Shown: positions 32,860 through 43,303 of the stretch, in pieces
Numbering within the stretch: position 1 is the stretch's first letter
Layout of the letters: each line of letters opens with the position of its first letter
NCBI GenBank assembly: GCA_905221605.1
Contig: CAJNDS010000558.1
Location: 376,001 to 440,000 of the forward strand
Length of the DNA stretch: 64,000 bases
Direction: 5' to 3'
Origin: Symbiodinium natans
Lineage: Eukaryota > Sar > Dinophyceae > Suessiales > Symbiodiniaceae
Notes under the pieces: model-generated
What the model was told of the DNA's origin: nothing
Seen by the model: only the letters and a program-made list of their open reading frames with translations
The model's database searches: none
Program-made: the position numbers and the translations under genes

Positions 32860-33375
32860 GGGTTGAGGGGGTTGAGGGGGTTGAGGGGGTTGAGGGTGTT
32901 GAGGGGGTTGAGGGGGTTGAGGGGGTTGAGGGGGTTGAGGGAGGTTGAGGGGGTTTAGGGTTCAAGTGCCTGAGCTTTTTGGGGGTTTCTGGCTTGGGGG
33001 TTGGGGGTTTAGGGTTTAGGGTTCAAGTGCCTGTGCTTTTTGGGGGTTCATGGGTTTAGGGTTTAGGGTTCAAGTGCCTGTGCTTTTTGGGGGGTTTATG
33101 GCTTGGGGGTTGGGGTTTAGGGTTTAGGGTTCAAGTGCCTGTGCTTTTTGGGGGTTTATGGCTTAGGGTTTGGGTTTAGGGTTTAGGGTTCAAGTGCCTC
33201 AGCTTGTTGGGGGTTTATGGCTTGGGGTTTGGGGCTTAGGGTTTACGGTTCAAGTGCCTGAGCTTTCTGGGGGTTTATGGCTTGGGGGTTGGGGTTTAGG
33301 GTTTAGGGTTCAAGTGCCTGTGCTTTTTGGGGGTTTATGGCTTGGGGTTTGGGGCTTAGGGTTTAGGGTTTAGGG
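32860..33375. repeat. 9-bp array followed by a 60-bp minisatellite
   Basis: About ten GGTTGAGGG-type units (32860-32950), then seven copies of a unit of about 60 bp containing GTTCAAGTGCCTGTGCTTTT and TTATGGCTTGGGG plus two TTTAGGG units (anchors near 32963, 33023, 33071, 33132, 33191, 33251, 33311). The telomeric unit has become part of the longer repeat. Confidence 0.85.
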
Positions 33376-33382
33376 GTTTAGG

Positions 33383-33493
33383 GTAGCCCAGTAGCCATAT
33401 TACGATAAGGGTACCCTTGTTTGGGTTGGTGTTACTTTGACGAGGAACCTTGAATCAAAAAAGGGGCAGAAGGGCACCACTGGGCCACCAAGA
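33383..33493. mobile_element. Family-4 TIR element, full copy
   Basis: GTAGCCCAGTAGCC at the left and CTGGGCCACCAAG at the right, with the family core between them. Confidence 0.7.
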
Positions 33494-33964
33494 TGGGGTT
33501 GAGGGTTTAGAGATTTTAGGGTTTAGGCCTGGGATTTCAGAGGCCAGGGCTGATTCGGGGCTTGAGTTTTCGGGTTACACTGCGGTTACACAGCCGCACT
33601 CGTCAATCTCCAGTTGCCCTGTCTACTTGATAAACCCTACCCCCTAACACTTCAATAGTGGGTTCTGAGGGACCTGGTAACCAACAAAGTAGGTCCTGCC
33701 AGAGGTTCAGGGTTGCCGAAGACCAGGCTTTCGGGGGTTAGGATTTTGGGGGGTCTATAAGTTTTGGGCGGGCTTGAGGACTTTTAAGGTCTTTGGCATT
33801 TGGGGTTTTTCAGTATTTGGGGTTTAGGATACTGGGACTTTAGGGCTTTAGAGTTCTGGGTTTTTTTAAGGGACCCTAAACCCTAAACCCTAAGTTAGGG
33901 CTTGAGGTCCCAAACTTCTCTGCAAGCTGTGATGCAAAAGAGCGTGGATCGCCGCAGCTGCGCC

Positions 33965-34022
33965 GGTGCCCGACGACGTCAAGAAGAGGCTGTTGGCCTC
34001 GCTTTTTTCGTGGTGGAAGTTG
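33965..34022. CDS. Exon-like core, strand ambiguous
   Basis: Plus: after CCGCAG, a frame APVPDDVKKRLLASLFSWWK ending at GG|GTTTAGGG. Minus: a frame SLFLTSSGTGAAAAIHALLH over the same bases, 42 codons open, with GTTTGG beyond. Both fit the paired-tract layout. The neighbouring exon 34299-34225 is minus, which favours minus. Confidence 0.35.
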
Positions 34023-34224
34023 GGGTTTAGGGTTTAGGGTTTAGGGTTTAGAGTTTAGGGTTTAGGGTTTAGGGTTTAAGGTTTAGGCTTAAATTAGGAA
34101 GGCTTGGTGGCGATCAAGGTTGGTTTATTTGCAGGTTGGTGGTTTTAAGGTTTGGGGCTTAGAGCTCCCTAAGCATGATCTAAGCTTATTGTACGCCCTA
34201 AATCCTGAACCCTAAACCCTAAAC

Positions 34225-34299
34225 CCCTAGAGCCTCTTCAAACGCAGTATAAGCCCAAGCCACCCCGTGCTGCGACTCCTCGCGGAGAGACTCTTTGAC
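34225..34299 (-). CDS. Exon island between paired telomeric tracts
   Basis: Acceptor CCCTTCCGGCAG, exactly 25 codons VKESLREESQHGVAWAYTAF then EEALG, and donor GGG|GTTTAGGGTTTAGGG. Phase 0 at both ends. The flanking tracts are CCCTAAA (34198-34228) and TTTAGGG (34327-34363). It is a clean example: canonical acceptor and a donor formed wholly by the telomeric repeat. Confidence 0.55.
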
Positions 34300-34365
34300 C
34301 TGCCGGAAGGGCATTCTAGACCCGAGAGGTTTAGGGTTTAGGGCTTGGGGTTTAGGGTTTAGGAG

Positions 34366-34463
34366 AGTAACCCGAGTCTTCAATAGGGGTGCCCTTTTTG
34401 CTTTTAAAGGGGCTTCGAAAGGAACCTAAGGCCTAAATAAAGGGAAATAAGGCCCTACTCTGC
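34366..34463. mobile_element. Family-3 TIR element
   Basis: GAGAGTAACCCGAG, GGGTGCCCTTTTTGCTTTTA, and GGCCCTACTCTGCC at the right end. Confidence 0.65.
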
Positions 34464-36127
34464 CTGCACAGAGCATACCTCGTAAACCCTAAACCCCGAA
34501 CCCCTGAACGCCAATTTACGCACTTCGAGGCTGAGACTGAAAGATTGCATAGCACTGCGAACTGCGTGCAAAAGTAAACGAGATGTGACTGGTCATAAAG
34601 CTTCCTTGGAGTTCCTTTAAACACGCATAAGCTATAAGTAGCCGCATGAGTCAGGCTCATAATTCGGGCTTGTGGGGATTACAAGCCGGGTTTGTAGGGT
34701 GAAACACACCGTTTGCACAACAACGTCTCGTTCGAGCTCATCGTTGAACCTGGCTCGGTCATTTCCTTCCCCAGGCGCAAGTCACAACCTTGTGGTTGCT
34801 TTCCAGTCTTCAATGCATGGGAAATACGGTCCCTAAACCCCCCATGGACCCTAAACCGCCTGTAGACCCTAAAGCCTAAACCCCCTAAAGACCCTGAAAC
34901 CTAAACCCCCAAATGGACCCAAACCCTATAGCCCCCATAGACCCCAAACCCTAAACCCTATGGACCCCAAACCCTATAACCCCCCCCCCCCCCCCCCCTG
35001 TTGACCCCTAGCCCAAACCCCCCTATGAACCCTAACACCCCTGGGCTCTCCAGACCCCAAACCCTAAAACTTCTCTCCAGCAGATAAAAATATTGACCTA
35101 AAAAAATCTAAAAAAAATTTTGGCCTCCGAGAGAAGCTTGCCCTCCACCTTCCGCAGCTCGAAAACCTCAATTGCTCAGCTCGGGGAGTTGAGGTATCTC
35201 GAGTCAGCAGCTGAGGGCCTAGAGTGGGAGCTTTAAGGGGTTTTAGGGGTTTAGGGGAAAGTTTGGGGTTCTAGGCATTCGGGTGAGGATTCTAGACACA
35301 AGAGTACCCTAGGAACAACAAGGGTGCCCTTTCTGTTTAAATGGGGCTCATCAGGGAACCAAAACCTCGTCCGGGGGTTGTCATAATTGGGCTACTAAGT
35401 ACCATGAACCTCCAAGTAGCTAGGGTCCGGGCTTAGTTGCCAGCGCCCCGGGCACTCAAATTCAGAATTTGGTGCATATCCTTGTCCCCCAATCCCTGAA
35501 GCCTCAACCTTATAAACCCTACAATGAACTTAACTGCTTGCTGCAAGCGGGTTTAAGGTCGAGGCCCAAAACCCTTGTATGCTTGGCTGCACCTCCTCAA
35601 GCTACCATAAATGTGCGATTTGGGAGCCGAAGCAGTCTTGAACTCCGCAACAGCTCCCCACCGGTTTCTGACACACTAGGTGCTGTCCGGGCGAACAACG
35701 TCGAAAGACATCTTGAATTTCCCGAAAACAATTCTACACCCTAAGCCCCAAACCCGTCTAAGCCCCAAGAACACCCAAACCCCCAAAAGGCTCAGGCGCA
35801 CGCAAACACGTGCCCCTTGACCGAGGACTTCTGAAAATCTGCACCGCAAGTAGCTCGCGCCTGGCTGCTTGCGTGGTCGGCCCGGCCGGGGTCGGGGGAC
35901 AGGGGCCTCTGAAAAAAACACAACCTGTACCAAACGCTCCGAGCACGTTCAAGGGGGGGGAAGAATGGAATGGGACGAAATGCAGCTACTGTGCAATCTC
36001 TTTTGGGCCTGAATACCTACCACAGCATATACTTCTGGAGTGTGCTATATATGATGCTCTCTCTCTCTCTCTCTATATCTATATATCTGTAAGTACAAAC
36101 AGGATCATGGGCAGGTTTGAACACCCT

Positions 36128-36276
36128 ATGGAGGTTCATGGTACTTAGCAGCCGATTTATAACTGCAAATATAACCCCATTAGAACCCATTCGGGTACTT
36201 AAGGCTTCAGGGGCTTAAAAGTGGGTTGTGTCTACACGTATAGTTGGGTTATAGACTCCCCGAACCTACAAGTGCA
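36128..36276. mobile_element. Family-1 TIR element
   Basis: TGGAGGTTCATGGTACTTAG at the left and GAACCTACAAGTG at the right, with the family interior. Confidence 0.75.
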
Positions 36277-36573
36277 GCAAATTGGTACAAGTACCAAGCC
36301 CCCCCCCCCCCCCCAAGACGGAAGCCAAAAGGACATCCAAAACGGGGAGCCCGAAAACTGCACCCTGAACCCTGCTCGTGAAAACTCGCCTTGAGCGTGA
36401 CGTAGTCGCTGGTACGAGCCCATGCCTCTCCTGCATAGAGCTCCTCACGGATTTTAGGGTTTAGGGTTTAGGGTTCCAGGCGCCCGACCCTGGAGCAAAA
36501 AAGTTGAAAAGCGCAGGACCACCCACAAACATAGCAAACGGATTTCTCTGGGCCCTAGGTTTGGTCGCACTTG

Positions 36574-36672
36574 GGATGTTCCCCCTTATACTATCAGTCC
36601 GTAGTAGGGAGTCTAGTACCCCCTAATTAATATCCCTATTAAGGACTGCAACTAGAAGGGGGAACATCCCAA
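36574..36672. mobile_element. Family-2 TIR element, full copy
   Basis: CTTGGGATGTTCCCCCTTA at the left, GAAGGGGGAACATCCCAAG at the right, with the interior TAGTACCCCCTAATTAA. It sits about 70 bp upstream of the first exon of the 36743-38950 model. Confidence 0.8.
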
Positions 36673-36742
36673 GGTCCGCACTGTCAAGCGGCGTCCTGCA
36701 TGATGTTGAAGCAGCCGTGACCATGCAACTCTACCTCCGCAG

Positions 36743-38950
36743 CTCATACTCGTCTTAGATGCATCCGTCGTGGAAGCCGAGTAAAGTATTTCCATGGCAC
36801 CGAAAGAAGTGCTAAAAGACATATTGCTAGTATAGCTACATAACCTGAAAGTCCACGTTTTGCTCGACTTTAGGCAATGCAGGCTTCTAGTCCCTTCCCT
36901 AAACCCTAAACCCTAAACCCTAAACCCTAAACCGATCTCGGGAGACCGCCGCTTCTCAAAGCGATGATCCGAGGTACCCCGAAAATACACGGGCCGTATG
37001 AAAACAGAGAAACAAAGAGGGGTTTAGGGTTTAGGGTTTAGCGTTTAGGGTTTAGGGTGTAGGGTTTAGGGTTTAGGGTTTGGGGTTTAGGGTTTCAAGT
37101 GCCCTACAAACCCTGAACCTTCAGCGATGTTGCACAAGCAGCAGCTGTTTTGAAGCGGCCATCTTCAAAAAAGCCTAGCCAGTAAGCTACCATGCTGGCA
37201 AAGCTGGCTGGTTCTTAGCAGGGAATGAGGGAATGAGGCACGCTATGTGACGAGTCAAAGGGTATATATATATATATATAGGGCCCTAATTCCCTCATTC
37301 CCTACTGAGTACCAGGGAGGATAGCAGGGACGAGGGCTTCGAGTTGAGAGTAGCTGTGGAGGGCGGCCGTGAGCTTATTGGAAACCGCAGCAGGCTTCCC
37401 AGTCGCCATCAAGAGGCATGCGATTTAGAGGATCGGAGGAAGCAGAGGGGTCTGGGCTTAAGGGGGGTTTGGGGGGGGGGTCGGAGGCATAGTAGGTTGA
37501 GGGTTGGGGCTTAGAGCCTGGGGTGTACGAAGCTAAGCAGGCCCGCCTGACCGGGGTTTAGGGCTTAGGGTTCCCTAAGCCCTAAACCCTAAACCCTAAA
37601 CCCTAAACCCTAAACCCTAAACCCCAACGACCCGCTGCAATGACCTCCCAGTATGGCGTGACAAGGAAGAACTTGTCGAAGAGCTGCTCTTCCTTGGGAT
37701 GTGGGTGTACATAATCTAGGGTGGGGTTTAGGGTTCACTCCTGAAGGTTTAGGGTTTAGGGTTTAGGGTTGAGGGTTTAGGGTTCAGGGTTTAGGGTTTA
37801 GGGTTAAAACCCTCTGAACAAATATTCCTGAATATGATCCTCGTAAACTCAATAAGGGAAAATACAAAATGTCCCAATCGCCTACCAAGTACAAAGCTAT
37901 AGAAGCGATGTTATGCTTCTACTATTGAGGGTCTACACTGCCGTTCCTCCACGCAGAAGTTGAGGGTTCAGGGTTCAGGGTGTATGGTTTAGGGATATTA
38001 AGGGTCTACACTGCCGTTCCTCCACGCAGAAGCTGAGGGTTGTGATTATTGAGTTTGAGGGTTGCGGGTTCAGGGTTTAGGGTTTAGGGCAACTAGGGAG
38101 TTAGGCCGCGGCTTGCATACTCTGACATCTTCGCGCCGGGCATGGCTTGTTTTTCAGGCAGAGACATCTGAGCACCCGCTAGCCCTTCCCAAGTAAGAGT
38201 TTAGGGTTTAGGGTTTAGCGGGCTTATAGGGCTTATAGGGCTTGTAGGGCTTAGGGTTTAGAGTATCCTGGGAAAGGCCAAACAAAGAACCACGCCAAGG
38301 CGCAACCTTCTCCGTGAATCCCTCCTCCGGAGGCCGACACCAGGATTCAGGGTTTAAAGCTTAGGGTTTAAGGTTTAGGGTTCAGGATTTAGGGTTTAGG
38401 GTTTAGGGTTGGGGTTTATAGGGGTTAAGGTGTTCGGTGTTTAAGGCTTAAGGTTTCAGGCTTGGGGTTTATAGGGTTAAAGATTATAATGGTTTAAGGT
38501 TTAAGGTTTAGGCTTAGGGTTTAAGGCTTGGGGTTTATAGGGTTTAAGGTTTAAGTTTAGGGCGTTTAAGGTTTAAGGTCTAAGGCTTGGGGTTTATAGG
38601 GTTTTGACATTTCGGCTTAGGATGTAAGGGTTTTGAGGCAGGATTCAGGGTTGTGGCCTTAAGGCTTAGGTTTTAGGGCTTTGAGGCTTAGGGTCTAGGG
38701 TTTAAGGCTTAGGGCCAGTTCAGGGTTTAGGCTTTAGGCTTTGGGGGTTGGGGATGTCTCAGGAGGTGTTAAAGGGGAGGGGCCGACAGAAGAATAGGTG
38801 CCCGCATTGTGTCATGCCATACTAAACGCCCCCTGACTAGGCACGGAATCAGAAGTAAACAATTTATGAGAGTGCCTGTTTGTTATGTCATGGGATTCAA
38901 GAGGGAAGCCAAGGCAAGCAACAACAAGGGCGCCAAGGGCCCACAAATAA
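36743..38950 (+). CDS. Nine-exon gene model, unknown basic protein
   Basis: Exons: 36743-36780 (LILVLDASVVEA), 36945-37028 (PPLLKAMIRGTPKIHGPYEN), 37125-37181 (DVAQAAAVLKRPSSKKPS), 37328-37449 (DEGFELRVAVEGGRELIGNR), 37652-37704 (WRDKEELVEELLFLGMW), 38158-38192 (AETSEHPLALP), 38264-38351 (ILGKAKQRTTPRRNLLRESL), 38763-38797 (EVLKGRGRQKN) and 38902-38950 (GKPRQATTRAPRAHK, stop TAA). Six of eight joins match in phase with unique donors (GTAAAG, GTAAGC, GTCTGG, GTAAGA, GTTTAAAG, GTGCCC). The join at 37028 needs the second GTTTAGG donor, and that at 37704 needs GTGTAC before a TAG at 37717. A family-6 element fills the intron 37182-37327, and telomeric tracts fill others. The N-terminal side may extend to about 36707. 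Charged, basic C-terminus. No family recognised. Confidence 0.5.
37206..37317. mobile_element. Family-6 TIR element inside an intron
   Basis: The arms GGTTCTTAGCAGGGAATGAG and CTCATTCCCTACTGAGTACC are inverted repeats around a TA microsatellite (37263-37280). It occupies most of the intron between exons 37125-37181 and 37328-37449. Confidence 0.7.
37572..37626. repeat. CCCTAAA tract within an intron
   Basis: Seven to eight units in the intron before exon 37652; the acceptor CCTCCCAG follows 25 bases later. Confidence 0.9.
38345..38750. repeat. Long degenerate TTTAAGG/TTTAGGG intron sequence
   Basis: About 400 bp of drifting units (TTTAAGG, CTTGGGG, TTTATAGGG). In the plus-strand model this is one intron beginning GTTTAAAG. 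Confidence 0.75.
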
Positions 38951-40190
38951 GGGATGTCTGATGCGGCTATGTCGGAGCAGAAGGGTTTGCAGATTGTGGT
39001 CCTTTTCAGCAGGCGCCTCCCGGTAAATAACCCAAAAAGCCCCTAGACCCAAACCTCAAACCCGAGGCCCTTAAACCCCAACCCACAAAGCCCAAACCCC
39101 AAACCTTCACTCCCCTGAAAGCATCATACAAATCATAGCTTTAATTATCCCTTGGGCTCTATGTCAATAAAATTATGCTCAAAACAACTAAGGAAACTAT
39201 AGGAACCCTTAAGCCTATAAGCCTGAAACCCTTTAAACCCCATCAACCTTGTCAACCCTATAGACCCTTTAAACCCCAAAAAGCGTCAAGAAAAGCATAA
39301 GCCCTAAAAACCCTTTAAACCTGACAACCCTATAAACCATATAACACCTATAAACTGTATAAGCCCTAAAAAACCCATAAAGCTTATAAACCCTATAAAC
39401 CCCGCAAACCCTATAAACCATACAAAACAAAAACTAAGCACCCAAAATGAAACGATCAACCCAACACTACAAACCCTACAAACCCTGAACATCCTACAAC
39501 CCAAACAACCTTCTGAACCGTCCAAACCCCCAAAAAGACCCGAATAAACCCTACAAACCCTGCAAACCCCTACAAACCCTGAGCCCCCCTATCCCTAAAC
39601 CCTAAACCCTAAACCCTAAACCCTAAACCAGGATCAAGGAAAGTATCTATAAACCCCTTCAACCCCAAGCGCCTGCGCCGCCACGGGCCAAACCATCGCC
39701 AGGCCAAGCTCTTTGGTAGATTGCCTGAGGTTTAGGGCTTAGGGTTTGGGAACGTTAATGAGGGTTTAGGAATTTAGGGTTTCGGAAGTAGGAATTTAGG
39801 GTTTAGGGTTTAGGGATTAGGAGATTTAGGGTTTAGGGTTTAAGGTTCAGGGAGCTTGGCTGCTTTCGGATTGTACGGGTTTAAGGGTTTTGTAGGGCTT
39901 GAGGGCTTAGACTTAATCATCTCCGAAATAGCTACAACCCTAAACCCTAAACCCTAAACCTCGTTTGGGGTCTCCCACCGATGAGTACCTCTCTTGCGGA
40001 CTTGAAAGGCTTCCGCATATTCATCTATCTGTAGGAGCCTCTGCCCGCAATGCCACGTGTATTTCGTAGTAACCTGCAAAAGGTTCACTTCAATCTGTGA
40101 ATGGCGGAAAGCCGGAAGACGAAGACTTTGTGAAAGCTCAACTTGCTCTGGCTTGTGAGGGCTTGGGTTCAGAGAAGAGAAGAGGGACTG

Positions 40191-40323
40191 CTTGGAGGTT
40201 CATGGTACTTAGCAAGCCAATTATAACTGTACTTATACCCCAATTATAACCCCACTTAAGTGGCTTATAAGTGGCTTATGACTACACATATAATGGATTG
40301 CTAAATAACCTCAGCCTCCAAGT
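40191..40323. mobile_element. Family-1 TIR element, full copy
   Basis: CTTGGAGGTTCATGGTACTT and CTCAGCCTCCAAGTAG at the ends, about 133 bp. Confidence 0.8.
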
Positions 40324-40626
40324 AGGGTTTGTGGAGCAGGGTGACTGAGAAGACACCTGAATGCAGACTGAGTGTCGGATGCTTCTGCTGCCGCGCAAGC
40401 CTCAGATCTCTTTATTTCACACATGACCTCCAAACCCATAATGTAGGGGCCTTAAAAATTATATCAGGTTTTGGGGGTTGTCATAGTATAATTACAAAGA
40501 GAACATAAGGGAATACTATTCGTAATTTGTTCCGACCCCTATAGTGCACAGCCTAATATCGCGGTTGTTGGAAAGCCTTAACCCGGAACGCTTCAAGAAC
40601 ACGGTTTTCACTGTCCCTGATCCCTG

Positions 40627-40765
40627 AAACTTGATCCCTGAAACTAGACCCAAGGGTAACCTAGGCATATAAAGGGTGCCCTCGTGGGTTTAAAGGTGAT
40701 TATAAGGGAACCTAAACCACCCCAAAAAGGGAATCAGGGCCTACTCTGGGTCCTAGGAAACATAT
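40627..40765. mobile_element. Family-3 TIR element, full copy
   Basis: AGACCCAAGGGTAACCTAGG at the left and GGGCCTACTCTGGGTCCTAG at the right: inverted ends of about 14 bp. Confidence 0.75.
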
Positions 40766-41005
40766 AACAAGCAGAAGCCCTTGTGGAGGATTCTCTGAAG
40801 GTCATTTGTTGGTACCCTATATTTAGATGTTTATATACATATTTATATACACACATAATATATACATATATATATATATATAAGGCTCTGCATTATGGTA
40901 CGATCCCCCCCCTTAAAGGGGTCATAGCTTAGAGAACCTCCCATGTGGAGACTGAGACGCTCAAGAAGAAGCGCTGCAGCTGTGCTGCGGTGGCCGACTT
41001 TCTCC

Positions 41006-41130
41006 TAGGGTTTAGGGGTTTAGGGTTTAGGGTTTAGGGTTTAGGGTTTAGGGTTTAGGGTTTAGGGTTTAGTGTGGGTTTAGGGTTTGGGGTTTGGGGT
41101 TTGGGGTTTGGGGTTTGGGGTTTAGGGTTT
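41006..41130. repeat. TTTAGGG to TTTGGGG tract
   Basis: Ten TTTAGGG units followed by about six TTTGGGG units: a sharp switch of variant inside one array. Confidence 0.95.
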
Positions 41131-41386
41131 GCTTTGGGGTCTACCTAGAGTAACCCTTGTTGCCCTAGAAAGAAAATAAGGGTGAATATGAAAAGTAAGG
41201 TAATTACACTTCCCTTTTGCAAAGGTAAAAAGGTTACTCCAGGTGGGAGTTTACGAAGATAAGGGACCCTGATTTAGACCCCAAGTAGGAAGCTTCCCTG
41301 AGAATGAGGACCCGAAAAAGGTACCTAGGTAGGAAATGGGTTTGAGGAGGGTCTGGGGTTGTAAGGGGATTGTAAGGGGCGGCTGG

Positions 41387-41494
41387 ACCCAAGAGTCACC
41401 TAGGAACAAAAAGGGTGCCCTTATTTTTGTTTAAAAAGCTCAGAAGGGAACCTAAAACCCCAAAGAAAGGAACAAGGGCCTACTCTGGGGCTTA
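41387..41494. mobile_element. Family-3 TIR element, full copy
   Basis: GGACCCAAGAGTCACCTAGG at the left and GGGCCTACTCTGGGGC at the right. Confidence 0.75.
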
Positions 41495-41760
41495 GACAGC
41501 TGGATTGGAATGGGAACCTCAAACCCCCTACACTAGTCCCATGTCGCAGCTGAGGGGAATTCTGGACATTCGAACTCAACAGCCAGCGCTTTTGCTGTTT
41601 TTTTTTTGGGGGGGTTGGGGGGGGGGGGGGGGGGGAGGGTTTGGGACTTACGACCCCATTCAGGGTCCTCATAATTGAACTCCACTTATAACTAGCGGGG
41701 CCCCTCCTTGGTAGCCCCAAGAACCCTGACAGAGCAACTACGGCCCGTTTTTGATGGGGC

Positions 41761-41907
41761 TTCTCCTTGGTACTTGACTTTGTAACCCAAGTTTAACTGT
41801 ACTTACAACCCAAGTGTGACCGTGTTATGGTCTTAAGGGGCGTATAAGGGGATGATAACTATAACTGCACTTACAATTGGGCTATAAGTACCAAGAACCT
41901 CCAAGTA
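41761..41907. mobile_element. Family-1 TIR element
   Basis: Left end diverged (CCTTGGTACTTGACTTTGTA), right end AAGTACCAAGAACCTCCAAG well preserved. Confidence 0.7.
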
Positions 41908-42315
41908 GCCCCGTAAACATACATTATAATGCGGACAATTGTTTGGGGTTGGGTACTTTACAAGCAGAAGGGGAAACGCGTACCACCATGGGCTACAAAG
42001 CTAACCAACCTGCACTTTTCCGGGGCCCCGGGCCAGGTTGGGCAGCAAGATCGTCTGGTCCAACCCGCCGGTTATCCCGTCCTGCGCTCTTTACGGGCTT
42101 GCGGGTGTTTTTTTTTTAATTTCAGGCATTTGTTGTTTTAGAGTACTTAGGGCTTGGGGTTTATATAAGGGATGTAGGGACCCTTATCTTTTGCTTTAGG
42201 GTATGTGGGTATTTAGGGTTTAGGGTGTTTGGGGCCTTTTTTTGTCAAAGCCTCAAATACAGGAGACCAGGGCTTGTCAGCTGCTGCTTCAACCCCGGAG
42301 AGTTTGCGAAGCAGG

Positions 42316-42470
42316 GTTTAGTTTAGGGTCTAGGGTCTGGGGTCTGGGGTCTGGGGTCTGGGGTCTGGGGTCTGGGGTCTGGGGTCTGGGGTCTGGGGTC
42401 TGGGGTCTGGGGTCTGGGGTCTGGGGTCTGGGGGTCCAGGGTCTAGGGTCTAGGGTTTAGGGTTTACGCG
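42316..42470. repeat. Variant array, GGGTCTG units
   Basis: About 16 identical 7-base GGGTCTG units flanked by TTTAGGG. Same unit length as the telomere but two bases changed, and homogeneous. Confidence 0.95.
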
Positions 42471-43120
42471 CTAGAGTCGGTAGGGTTTGGGGTTTAGGGT
42501 TTAGGGTGACCAACATTCTAAACCCTGAATCCATCAAAGGTCGTGCAACGTGGTCGGCGTGGTTGGTACAGCAGGCAGGCCGGCCGCTAGGGCTGTAGCC
42601 AGTCTATGCGCACCTCAAGCATTCGCTTCGGGTTTCGGGTTTAGGGTTTGGGGTTTGGGGTTTGCGGTTTGGGGTTTATGGTTTGGGAGCTTCGGGCTTT
42701 AGTTCTTTTTTGGAGCGAGTTCTGGGTTCTGGGGTTCGAACCCCAGAAGCTTGCCCCGGGCGGCACTTAATCCCACGTTTTCGAATGCAAATGCAGAACT
42801 CTACCGTCCTCAAGCTAGCAGAGCAGACCAGGCATGGTGTCGTCTTGGATTCTGTAGGATTTTGATTAGGGTTTAGGATTTAAGATTTAGGATTTAGGGT
42901 TTAGGGTTTTGGATTTAGGGTTTAGGAAGTATGGTTTAAGGTTTAGGTTTTAAGGACTTCGTAATCTGTTCATGGCTTACGTGGAGGTTCAGTCATTGGG
43001 CGTTTCTGGGATGGCCCTCCTTGGCGGCTCCTACCGCCGGCTTGGGGACCCCTACTCCACAACCATAATTTCACCCCTGCCCTGGGATCCTGAGCCCTAA
43101 ACCCCAAGCCTTCAACACAT

Positions 43121-43303
43121 TGGTAGCCCAGCAAGCATACTACAAAACACCCTAAACCCTAAACCCTAAACCATGAACCCTAAACCCTAAACCCTAAACC
43201 CTATACTGGCACCCTGTTTGGGGGGTTGGTTACTCGATAAGGGAAACTTCAACCAAAGGAAAAAAGGGAAAAAGGGCACCACTGGCCACTGGGCTTCCAA
43301 GAC
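43121..43303. mobile_element. Family-4 TIR element split by a CCCTAAA tract
   Basis: Left 28 bp (TTGGTAGCCCAGCAAGCATACT) and right part (GGCACCCTGTTTGGGG .. GGGCTTCCAAG) match family 4. A tract of about 58 bp of CCCTAAA (43150-43207) sits between them, absent from the copies at 5968, 33383, 51581 and 59267. Confidence 0.7.

Noticed and set aside
33170-33373. Repeated GLGFRVQVP peptide as a protein repeat
   Set aside because: LGFRV and VWGLGFRV are translations of TTTAGGG-rich DNA and appear at many tracts in the window.
32860-33375. CRISPR-like array because of regular spacing near 60 bp
   Set aside because: The whole 60-bp unit repeats, with no variable spacers, and the context is eukaryotic.
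37642-37721. Minus-strand exon HPKEEQLFDKFFLVTPYW over the same bases as plus exon 37652
   Set aside because: The plus-strand reading joins in phase with four upstream exons; the minus reading has no in-phase partners.
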